Shown here: piece by piece, positions 1 through 5,601 of the stretch
Layout: each line of letters opens with the position of its first letter
How positions within the stretch are numbered: the stretch's first letter is position 1
DNA from: Treponema sp.
GTDB taxonomy: Bacteria; Spirochaetota; Spirochaetia; Treponematales; Treponemataceae
DNA: 5,742 bases
Assembly (NCBI GenBank): GCA_024691105.1
Contig: JAILNY010000170.1
Span: 1-5,742 of the forward strand
Direction: 5' to 3'
The notes under the pieces: generated by a model
What the model saw: only the letters and a program-made list of their open reading frames with translations
Told to the model about the DNA's origin: nothing
The model's database searches: none
Program-made: the position numbers and the translations under genes

Positions 1-31
1 GAGTCTTCCTATACCCTTGGAATGGTTTTAA

Positions 32-63
32 AAAAACAGCCCAACTTGCGTTGAGCTGTTTTT
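32..63 (-). terminator. Rho-independent terminator, second of a tandem pair
   Basis: The stem pairs 32-40 with 55-63 and 42-45 with 50-53. Read on the minus strand, the loop is GCAA closed by a C-G pair, a stable GNRA tetraloop. The 41/54 position, a C-A mismatch on the plus strand, becomes a G-U wobble on the minus strand. The minus-strand transcript then runs into about seven U residues (complement of 30-36). These asymmetries favour leftward termination, probably as a backup for the P83/100 transcript. Confidence 0.7.
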
Positions 64-94
64 ATACCCCTTGACGCGGTTTACTTGGAGCTAT

Positions 95-127
95 AAAAAA
101 GGACCAACCTTGCGGTTGATCCTTTTT
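95..127 (-). terminator. Rho-independent terminator of the P83/100 gene
   Basis: The stem pairs 96-103 with 120-127 and 105-109 with 114-118. On the minus strand the loop is a GCAA tetraloop closed by C-G, and the 104/119 position is a G-U wobble instead of the plus-strand C-A mismatch. A U-run follows (complement of 95-100). The hairpin begins inside the TAA stop codon of the P83/100 gene at 126-128, so the terminator directly abuts the coding end. The plus strand also has a T-run, so weak bidirectional activity is possible. Confidence 0.8.
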
Positions 128-1370
128 ATACGGTTCTGTTACGAATCTGTGCAACAGGGGAGTTCTTTACAACTTCACCATTCTGAATATTAAACTTTAC
201 AAGGCGGGAAAGCATGTTTGCTTCGTCAGAAAGAATGATACCAAACTCTGTAGTCATAAGAGCCTGCTGTGCTTCTTTCTTCTGAACTTCAGCTTGATCT
301 TTTGCTATTTCTTTACGTTCAGTCTGAGCTTCTGTTTCTTTTTTATCTGCACGAGCCTGCTGTTCTTTTGCTTCCTGCTTAGCTTCGTCAGTTTTTGCCT
401 GTTGTTCTTCCTGTTTCTGCTGCTGTTCTTCGGCTGCCTGCTGTTTTTCTTCAGCTTCCTGTTTTGCTTCTTCAGCTTCTTTCTGAGCCTTCTTGTCATC
501 AGGATTTTCTTCAGCTACCTTCTGCTTTTCTTCTGCAGTTTTCTTAGCCTGCTCAGCTTCATTCTTAGTTTCTTCTGTTTTCTTCTTTTCTTCATCAAGC
601 TTCTTCTGTTCAGTTACAGCTTTTTTCTGTGCTTCCTGAGCCTTTGTGCTTGCTTCGTCTGCTTCACGCTCTTTGATGTCTACCATTTCCTTACGGCTTT
701 CAACATTCTTGTCATCATCTTCCTTCATAGATTTTACTACTGAAGAATCACTGATAACCGAAGTATCTACAGTGGAAAGACCACCATTTTTAACATCATA
801 AAGTGGAATTACGATTTCTGATTTTCCAGGCCAGTCTTTATATGTAACAGAAAGACCACAATTATCTGCAGTAAGATTCTGAATAACCACATTCTTGTAT
901 TTTGATTTAAAGGTGTCTAACTTTCCGCGGTATACGGCATTGTAAACAGTAATAAATACTGAAATTGTATCTGCATCTTTTTCGCTATAGCCATAAGCAG
1001 AAACAAGATATGCAGAAATGATTCTTCGAAGGTTTGTAATATGATCTACAGTGGCATTTGAACCGATGTAAAGAATATCTGCATCAAGTTTGCCTGTTTC
1101 ATTTTCATCAATGGCATGAACAACCCAATATTTGCTATTTTTATTTGTTGAAGTTGATTTTGAAGGATCTCCTGCAATTTGTTTTCCAAGTCCGCTACCA
1201 ATTCCTTTGATTGCTGCTATAGAATCAATTACTTTATGAGGTCCAGTGTAGTTGATGAATTCAATTGTCTGATCGCCTGTAGAAGTAAGTTCAGGCTGAT
1301 TTACTTCGAGGGCAAAAAGTCCTGCTGAAAGTAAAAGTGATAAAGCCAAAAGAAGTAAAGTTTTTTTCAT
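126..1370 (-). CDS. P83/100 family exported coiled-coil protein
   Basis: This 414-residue protein belongs to the spirochaetal P83/100 antigen family, whose molecular function I do not know. Residues 1-20 form a signal peptide (MKK, a leucine-rich core, then a likely signal peptidase I cut after LFA); there is no lipobox cysteine. Residues 21-200 are the conserved N-terminal domain, including IEFINYTGPH near 36-45, a GIGSGLG turn near 56-62 and ITVYNAVYRGKL near 140-151. Residues about 213-371 are an uninterrupted Glu/Lys/Gln/Ala-rich helix typical of a coiled coil. A 43-residue tail ends in RNRTV. From memory, the Borrelia protein is about 700 residues, so this copy is short, mostly after the coiled coil. 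I chose ATG at 1370 because AGGTGG sits five bases upstream of it. The GTG at 1377-1379, which would add three residues, is part of that ribosome binding site. The protein probably acts in the periplasm or envelope. Family assignment is fairly confident; function is unknown. Confidence 0.85.
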   Translation of the reverse strand: MKKTLLLLALSLLLSAGLFALEVNQPELTSTGDQTIEFINYTGPHKVIDSIAAIKGIGSGLGKQIAGDPSKSTSTNKNSKYWVVHAIDENETGKLDADILYIGSNATVDHITNLRRIISAYLVSAYGYSEKDADTISVFITVYNAVYRGKLDTFKSKYKNVVIQNLTADNCGLSVTYKDWPGKSEIVIPLYDVKNGGLSTVDTSVISDSSVVKSMKEDDDKNVESRKEMVDIKEREADEASTKAQEAQKKAVTEQKKLDEEKKKTEETKNEAEQAKKTAEEKQKVAEENPDDKKAQKEAEEAKQEAEEKQQAAEEQQQKQEEQQAKTDEAKQEAKEQQARADKKETEAQTERKEIAKDQAEVQKKEAQQALMTTEFGIILSDEANMLSRLVKFNIQNGEVVKNSPVAQIRNRTV

Positions 1371-1375
1371 AATTG

Positions 1376-1381
1376 CCACCT
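1376..1381 (-). promoter_or_regulatory. Shine-Dalgarno deciding the P83/100 start
   Basis: The minus strand reads AGGTGG, then five bases (CAATT), then ATG at 1368-1370. This is good spacing for that ATG. The in-frame GTG at 1377-1379 lies within the Shine-Dalgarno itself, so it is unlikely to be the start. Confidence 0.8.
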
Positions 1382-1382
1382 G

Positions 1383-1401
1383 TAAATTTTACTGAAATTT
1401 A
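1383..1401. promoter_or_regulatory. 19-base perfect palindrome, candidate operator for P83/100
   Basis: TAAATTT (1383-1389) and AAATTTA (1395-1401) are exact inverted copies around a five-base centre, TACTG. The element lies immediately downstream of the proposed -10 and covers the predicted transcription start, ending one base before the Shine-Dalgarno. A dimeric repressor site is a reasonable reading. AT-rich palindromes arise easily by chance here, and no family is identified. As RNA the stem would be weak. Confidence 0.35.
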
Positions 1402-1428
1402 TTTAATAATCTTAACACAGGATGGCAA
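1401..1428 (-). promoter_or_regulatory. Candidate sigma-70-type promoter of the P83/100 gene
   Basis: On the minus strand TTGCCA (1423-1428) could be the -35 box and TTAAAT (1401-1406) the -10 box, with a 16-base spacer. Transcription would start near 1394, giving a leader of roughly 24 bases that includes the Shine-Dalgarno. The whole promoter lies in the gap after the propeller gene's stop codon. Confidence 0.45.
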
Positions 1429-1442
1429 TTTTTTCCAATAAA

Positions 1443-3203
1443 TTATAACTCAAGAGATATGATTTTTTTGAGGGTATCGCGTGCATAAGTTCTTGTATTT
1501 GAACTATATCCGGCCCCCATAAAGCGTTTGATGATGTCTTTTCCGTGTTTATTGTAAGCCGGCCGCCCCATAAATTTGCAGATTGAAAATACTGAATCGC
1601 AAATAATATTGCAGTAAGCGGAATCTTTATTTCCTGCAAGTTCGGCGTTGCGTTCTATAGCGGAAAGGAGTTTTCCATCAGGATCATAGCCTGTAAGGTT
1701 TGTCAGAAGAGCGCGGCAATAGGTTTTATTTGTGCTCTTTGAAAGTATGTCAGCGCACGCCGCCTGGGTGTTATCAGTACAAAGTAATGCAAGCTGCACC
1801 AGAATTGATTCGAATCCAGCTGAGTCAGTTTTGAAAACTGATTTTTCTGTATGAACTCCAAAATCAGAAGAAGTTGAATCCATGTAATAGAGGCGTGCAA
1901 CAGAAAGGGTTTGAGTAAGCCATTCCTGTTCTTTAATTCCGAAATTGCCTGACAGGATTTCTTTTTCGCGTTCAGGATTTTTTATATTTGAGAAAAATCC
2001 GCCTTGTGTATAATAATTAAATTCAGTTAAATCCAGCGGAGCAAAATAAGAATAATCAGAGTGTATATTTTTTAATACAGTTTTATTAGTTGTCTGACAG
2101 GTAAGATATGCATTCATAGACCAGTTTTTATCACAGAAGATCAGATAATTATCATTTGAATAGATAATCTGATTTATAGTTTTATTGCGAAGATTAGCCG
2201 GCATTTTTGCAGACCACAATTCTTTGCAGTTTTCATCAACTAAAACAGCCTTGTTTGAATCAGATAGAAAAATACATGATGCAGAAAAATCTGTTTTTAC
2301 AAGATTAATTCCTGAAATACCAGTAAGCTTCAAGCTTGAAAGTTCAGTTCCATCCTGTACATTCAATTTATAGACAGTTACATCATTTTGAGATAATGAC
2401 AACAAGCGGAAATCAGTTTTATCTTTATTAACAATAAACATTGGATTTCCGGCTTTTACTGAAGTTACCCAGCGACTTTTTGTAAGACCATCAGTTAATG
2501 AAAAAAGTCCTGCACTGTAATCTGTAAAAATTAATAAAATCCCTTCGCTGCAAGTAAAGCAGTTTTTTATGCTTCCTGCAAAAGTGATATCTTCTAATTT
2601 CTCACCAAAAGGGGAGATTCTTAAACCTTTAGTTTTACCACCTTCATCAGCTAAAAAAACTACAATCGAACCATCTGGTAATTCCTGAATAGGAAGATTT
2701 TTCTGTGTCGAAGTCTGTATCTGCCATCTGAGAGAACCGTTGATTCCATAACAGTAAATTTTACCATCACCATGAATAAAAAAACGTCCGTCCCGTCCTG
2801 CGAATGGTTTTGAAGTTGGCTTAAAATCAAGTGCCTTAGACCATAATTCATTTCCACTAGGATTAAAAAGTCTCAATATATTTGAGTTTTCATCATGAAA
2901 AAGAATAAAATCACCGTGCATAGTAGTAAGATTTACATTTCGTACACGGCCAATATTTTTTTCCCACAGGAGTTTTCCTGTTGAAGAATACCCCATAATA
3001 TTTCTTGCATCAGTTACAAGGCAAAAACCGTAAGAGGTAACTTCAGGTTCACAAAGTGCTGTGCCTGGTAAAACAGAACTCCAGCTGGTATTATAGTTAG
3101 AAAGAGTTTCGAGACCTGCATCCTGTGCAAAAACTTTTGTCATAAAACACAGGAATATACAAATTGTAAAAAGACTTTTTTTAAGAGTTCTATTTTTATT
3201 CAT
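1443..3203 (-). CDS. Exported PQQ-like beta-propeller protein with helical C-terminal region
   Basis: This 586-residue protein starts with a signal peptide (basic start, hydrophobic core at about 10-21, likely cut after VFA at 24-26), so it should be periplasmic or envelope-located. The body to about residue 400 has PQQ/WD-type propeller character, with recurring turns of the form G-x-x-x-W, each followed by a beta-rich stretch: GKLLW at 76-80, GNELW at 117-121 and GSLRW at 156-160, spaced about 40 residues apart, then KELW near 327-330. From about 420 to the end the sequence looks helical, possibly HEAT-like, with ANTLKK-style ends (ARDTLKKI). Propellers of this kind usually form protein-interaction scaffolds; BamB is one example, but nothing here identifies this as BamB and its helical tail does not fit. 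No catalytic motif is visible. The start is five bases after the methyltransferase stop, with no clear Shine-Dalgarno, which suggests translational coupling. Specific function is unknown. Confidence 0.75.
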   Translation of the reverse strand: MNKNRTLKKSLFTICIFLCFMTKVFAQDAGLETLSNYNTSWSSVLPGTALCEPEVTSYGFCLVTDARNIMGYSSTGKLLWEKNIGRVRNVNLTTMHGDFILFHDENSNILRLFNPSGNELWSKALDFKPTSKPFAGRDGRFFIHGDGKIYCYGINGSLRWQIQTSTQKNLPIQELPDGSIVVFLADEGGKTKGLRISPFGEKLEDITFAGSIKNCFTCSEGILLIFTDYSAGLFSLTDGLTKSRWVTSVKAGNPMFIVNKDKTDFRLLSLSQNDVTVYKLNVQDGTELSSLKLTGISGINLVKTDFSASCIFLSDSNKAVLVDENCKELWSAKMPANLRNKTINQIIYSNDNYLIFCDKNWSMNAYLTCQTTNKTVLKNIHSDYSYFAPLDLTEFNYYTQGGFFSNIKNPEREKEILSGNFGIKEQEWLTQTLSVARLYYMDSTSSDFGVHTEKSVFKTDSAGFESILVQLALLCTDNTQAACADILSKSTNKTYCRALLTNLTGYDPDGKLLSAIERNAELAGNKDSAYCNIICDSVFSICKFMGRPAYNKHGKDIIKRFMGAGYSSNTRTYARDTLKKIISLEL

Positions 3204-3208
3204 TTTTA

Positions 3209-4429
3209 TTAAATCCGTTCGAGAAGAGAAAGACTTTCAATATGGCTTGTATTCGGATAAAAATCCAAAAGATACATTTCTTTTAATTTATATCCAGCTG
3301 AAATTAATGCTGCACAATCACGCGCATGAGTTGCCGGATCACATGAAAGTGAAATAATCAGTGGAATATTAGATTCAGCTAACCATTGGCGTACTTCTTT
3401 TTCCATTCCGCTTCTTGGTGGGTCTATAGTACAGGCATCAAAAGCAGGCAGTGTATTTACACAGCTTTTTACAAAGTTAGCACCACTTAAACCATAGCTG
3501 ATATGTTTTGTGCCAGCCATATTCTGTTCTGCAAAAACAAGAGCATCTCTATTATGTTCGACCAGAACAACATTTTCATATTTTTCAGTCAAGAATGTTG
3601 AAATGGAACCACAGCCGGCATACATATCAAGAATATTTTTTCCACCAGGAAGAAGCTCTGTAATCAGGCGGCATACTTTTTCAAATACAAATAGATTTGA
3701 TTGAAAAAATCCTCGAATATCAAAAGAAAGCTTGTGTCCTCCAAGAGTAACTGTCATAGTGTTTTCAGGAGATGACACAGTTCCAGAAAAATATTTATTT
3801 TCCTTTAATTTGAGTTTTTTGGCCTTATCACCTTTTACCCCATGGATTTTTTTGCTATTTTCATTTTTGTTTTCTTCTACTGCAATTTTAAAATCATTAT
3901 TACAAAAAGAACTTCCAAAAAGATGACATCTTCCCTTAGGACGGCTGTCTGATTTTTCTGCTGTATTTTTAAGATAGTCATTTACTGCATTTTCTGCACA
4001 AAGACATTCTTCAACAGGAATTACAACATTTGATTTTCTCTGTGATAATCCGCCATTGTTTAATTGAAAACGGGCACGGTAATTAAAATCAGGGCCGTCA
4101 ATTATTTGAGTTTTATCGGATATATCTATTCCATTCTGACGGAAGATATCTATTAGCATCTGTTTACGAAGCAGTTTCTGATAAGCAGAATCAATATGCA
4201 TCATATTACAACCGCCACATTTTCCATAATAATGACATTTTGGTTCAACACGATGTTCAGAAGGCTCAAGTATTTTTACAATTTCTGCATTATCATAATC
4301 TTTATTTTGTTCTGTAATTTCTATTTCAATTTTTTCACCGGGGATAGTGTAGGGAACGAATACGTTTTTTCCATCAATTTTTCCTAAAGATTTTCCCCCG
4401 AAAACCATTTTATCTGTTATAATAGTCAT
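3209..4429 (-). CDS. TrmA/RlmD-family RNA (uracil-5-)-methyltransferase with Fe-S motif
   Basis: This 406-residue enzyme should transfer a methyl group from S-adenosylmethionine to C5 of a uridine in RNA. Residues 1-54 resemble a TRAM RNA-binding domain. C65, C71 and C74 (CHYYGKCGGC), with C142 or C144, match the [4Fe-4S] ligands of RlmD-type members. The methyltransferase domain has FFQSN at 241-245, the SAM loop DMYAGCGS at 268-275, DPPRSG at 336-341, the catalytic-cysteine motif SCDPATHARD at 362-371 (C363) and HIESLSLLER at 396-405, whose E398 is the usual general base. All key residues are present, so it is probably active. The Fe-S motif favours a 23S rRNA target (RlmD or RlmCD type) over tRNA U54, but sequence alone does not settle the paralogue, so I give no symbol. 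It is the first gene of the leftward group, and no Shine-Dalgarno precedes its ATG. Confidence 0.92.
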   Translation of the reverse strand: MTIITDKMVFGGKSLGKIDGKNVFVPYTIPGEKIEIEITEQNKDYDNAEIVKILEPSEHRVEPKCHYYGKCGGCNMMHIDSAYQKLLRKQMLIDIFRQNGIDISDKTQIIDGPDFNYRARFQLNNGGLSQRKSNVVIPVEECLCAENAVNDYLKNTAEKSDSRPKGRCHLFGSSFCNNDFKIAVEENKNENSKKIHGVKGDKAKKLKLKENKYFSGTVSSPENTMTVTLGGHKLSFDIRGFFQSNLFVFEKVCRLITELLPGGKNILDMYAGCGSISTFLTEKYENVVLVEHNRDALVFAEQNMAGTKHISYGLSGANFVKSCVNTLPAFDACTIDPPRSGMEKEVRQWLAESNIPLIISLSCDPATHARDCAALISAGYKLKEMYLLDFYPNTSHIESLSLLERI

Positions 4430-4436
4430 GTTCTAT

Positions 4437-4465
4437 ATTTTAACATTACCTAATAAAAAGTACAA
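4437..4465 (-). promoter_or_regulatory. Candidate promoter of the methyltransferase, leaderless layout
   Basis: On the minus strand TTGTAC (4460-4465) and TAAAAT (4437-4442) are separated by 17 bases. The -10 box matches TATAAT at five of six positions; the -35 box is weak. Only seven bases (ATAGAAC) separate the -10 from the ATG at 4427-4429, so transcription would begin at or next to the start codon. Confidence 0.45.
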
Positions 4466-4466
4466 T
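4440..4466 (+). promoter_or_regulatory. Candidate promoter of the alpha/beta hydrolase gene
   Basis: TTAACA (4440-4445) and TACAAT (4461-4466) each match the sigma-70 consensus at five of six positions, but the spacer is 15 bases, shorter than the usual 16-18. Transcription would start near 4473, giving a leader of about 37 bases. The boxes occupy almost the same bases as those of the opposed methyltransferase promoter. Confidence 0.4.
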
Positions 4467-4492
4467 AAACATAAGGAAACCGTGTTTTCCCC

Positions 4493-4498
4493 AGGAGG
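4493..4498 (+). promoter_or_regulatory. Strong Shine-Dalgarno of the hydrolase gene
   Basis: AGGAGG is a perfect anti-16S match, 11 bases before the ATG at 4510, which is somewhat long spacing. The next in-frame ATG at 4516 would be 17 bases away, so 4510 is the better start. Part of the motif could pair with the preceding TTTTCC (4485-4490). Confidence 0.75.
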
Positions 4499-4509
4499 AT
4501 AAAACCGTT

Positions 4510-5451
4510 ATGAATATGAAAAGTTTTATGCTAAAAATGGATGATGGCTATGAGCTGAGTATAAACCGCTGGCAGCCAGATATAGAAGAAGAAATAAAAG
4601 GTGTTATCCAGCTTCACCACGGACTTGCAGAACATAGTTTACGTTATGACCGTTTTGGTTCAGTTCTTGCAGAAAATGGCTGGGTGCTTAATGCTTATGA
4701 TATGCGCGGGCATGGACGTTCGGCAGAAAATGCAGAAAAAAATGGAACTGGAATTTTTGGTAAACTTGCAGATAAAAAAGGCTTTGACCGTGCCGTTCTT
4801 GATCTCAAAGCTGTAACAGATAATCTTAAAAATGATTTCTCTGGAAAAAAGACAATTCTTATGGGACATTCCTTTGGTTCTTTTGTTTCGCAGGGATTTA
4901 TCGAAGAGTTTGGGTCATCAATTGATGCATGTATTTTATGTGGTACAGCAGGTCCACGTCCGGCGCTTGTTGGAGTAGGTTCTTTCTTTGCACATCTTAT
5001 TACCTTCTTTACCGGTAAAAATGCAATTGTACCTTTGCTCGATAAGCTTGCTTTTGGAAGTTATAGTGCAAAGATTCAAAATCCTAGAACAGAATTTGAC
5101 TGGCTTTCTGCAAACGAACTAAATGTTGATATGTACAAAATGGATAACTGGTGTGGCTTCCCGCTTACAGCTTCATTCTTCTGTAGTATGCTTGAAGGCT
5201 TAAATAAAATTCATAAATCAAAAAACATCAAAAAGATTCCAACAGAGCTTCCTGTATTTTTCATCTGGGGTAGTGATGACCCGGTAGGTTCATACGGTGC
5301 ATCAATTAAAGATCTCATAAAAATCTATCAGACAAATGGAATGAAAAAGATTGATTTCAAAGAATACCCTGGCGACCGCCACGAAATCTTAAATGAAAAC
5401 GATAAAGAAACTGTCGAGAATGATATTATTGAATGGATAAATAAACAATAA
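4510..5451 (+). CDS. Alpha/beta hydrolase, monoacylglycerol lipase/lysophospholipase-like
   Basis: This 313-residue protein fits the serine hydrolase family known as Hydrolase_4 or serine aminopeptidase S33, which includes monoacylglycerol lipases and lysophospholipases. The complete fold signature is visible: HHGLAEHSLRY at 36-46 (oxyanion-hole HG and the HGxxEHxxRY motif), YDMRGHGRS at 63-71, the nucleophile elbow GHSFG at 119-123 with Ser121, GSDDPVG at 254-260 with Asp257 as the likely acid, and GDRHEILNE at 288-296 with His291. Residues about 145-240 form the variable cap that sets substrate choice. Length is normal for the family. There is no signal peptide, so it is probably cytosolic, perhaps acting on membrane-derived or host-derived acyl esters; that substrate is inferred from the family only. 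It is a single-gene unit with its own promoter and Shine-Dalgarno, and a strong terminator follows six bases after the stop. Confidence 0.9.
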   Translation: MNMKSFMLKMDDGYELSINRWQPDIEEEIKGVIQLHHGLAEHSLRYDRFGSVLAENGWVLNAYDMRGHGRSAENAEKNGTGIFGKLADKKGFDRAVLDLKAVTDNLKNDFSGKKTILMGHSFGSFVSQGFIEEFGSSIDACILCGTAGPRPALVGVGSFFAHLITFFTGKNAIVPLLDKLAFGSYSAKIQNPRTEFDWLSANELNVDMYKMDNWCGFPLTASFFCSMLEGLNKIHKSKNIKKIPTELPVFFIWGSDDPVGSYGASIKDLIKIYQTNGMKKIDFKEYPGDRHEILNENDKETVENDIIEWINKQ

Positions 5452-5456
5452 TTATT

Positions 5457-5536
5457 CTGAAATTGCGGAGCGAAAAAAAGTCTTAGACAACTTAATCCCG
5501 TTGGCTAAGACTTTTTTTTCGCGGGAGCAATTTCAG
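5457..5536. terminator. Strong terminator nested in an outer 10-base inverted repeat
   Basis: The inner hairpin pairs 5473-5486 with 5505-5519 (an A-run with a T-run, then GTCTTAG with CTAAGAC, with one extra T bulged) and continues as CAAC/GTTG after one mismatch, around an eight-base loop. The T-run at 5512-5519 ends hydrolase transcription; the A-run at 5473-5479 would serve the other strand equally. Outside it, GCG pairs with CGC, and CTGAAATTGC (5457-5466) pairs perfectly with GCAATTTCAG (5527-5536). Confidence 0.85.
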
Positions 5537-5563
5537 AGTGGGGAACTCTTTATTTCAATATAC

Positions 5564-5593
5564 TTGACTATTAATTAAAAATAACAATAATAT
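5564..5593 (+). promoter_or_regulatory. Candidate promoter of pcnB, leaderless layout
   Basis: TTGACT (5564-5569) matches the -35 consensus at five of six positions, and TAATAT (5588-5593) is a fair -10 at an 18-base spacing. Eight bases separate the -10 from the GTG at 5602, so the transcript would have almost no leader. No purine-rich Shine-Dalgarno lies between 5580 and 5601. The heptamer CAATAAT occurs twice here (5585-5591 and 5594-5600). Confidence 0.5.
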
Positions 5594-5601
5594 CAATAAT
5601 C

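Larger units (their letters stand above)
11..127. repeat. Two degenerate tandem copies of a spacer-plus-hairpin unit
   Basis: Two copies of a similar arrangement lie head to tail. Copy A is 11-63 and copy B is 64-127. Each begins ATACCC(C)TTG, continues to a GGTTT block, and ends in a hairpin with the core CCAAC(C)TTGCG(G)TTGA flanked by an A-run and a T-run. The junction TTTTTATAC follows both hairpins, at 59-67 and 123-131. Copy B is about 11 bases longer because of extra sequence before its hairpin. The window starts only 10 bases before copy A, so further copies may lie to the left. The similarity was seen by eye. The unit could be a duplicated terminator or a small intergenic repeat family. 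Confidence 0.5.

Noticed and set aside
71..97. Rightward promoter-like pair TTGACG (71-76) and TATAAA (92-97), which would drive RNA antisense to P83/100
   Set aside because: The spacer is only 15 bases, and the -10-like element runs into the A-run of the terminator hairpin at 95-127, which would end or obstruct such a transcript at once. It is better explained by the repeat unit.
1..125. Possible tRNA or small structured RNA gene
   Set aside because: There is no cloverleaf, T-loop consensus or CCA end; the hairpins with U-runs are sufficiently explained as terminators.
294..743. Rightward open frame encoding a very Phe/Leu/Ser-rich, membrane-like protein
   Set aside because: It is the exact antisense of the Glu/Lys/Gln coiled-coil tract of the P83/100 gene; GAA/AAG/GAG codons read backwards give TTC/CTT/CTC. 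There is no Shine-Dalgarno or promoter.
1377..1379. GTG as the start of the P83/100 protein, three codons longer
   Set aside because: The codon is part of AGGTGG, the Shine-Dalgarno of the ATG at 1370; no other ribosome site lies upstream at a useful distance.
1399..1442. Terminator after the propeller gene
   Set aside because: No GC-rich stem followed by a U-run on the minus strand; the only palindrome nearby is AT-only and lies at the P83/100 promoter.
1412..1900. Short leftward open frames within the 3' part of the propeller gene
   Set aside because: They overlap the propeller frame completely, have no ribosome sites and show no recognisable protein character.
4196..4387. Small rightward frame opposite the methyltransferase N-terminus
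   Set aside because: It is Phe/Ile-rich because it is antisense to Lys/Asn/Glu-rich coding sequence that carries clear TRAM and Fe-S motifs. No start signals are present.
4601..4869. Out-of-frame and antisense open frames within the hydrolase gene
   Set aside because: They lie wholly inside a gene with a complete catalytic triad and have no signals of their own.
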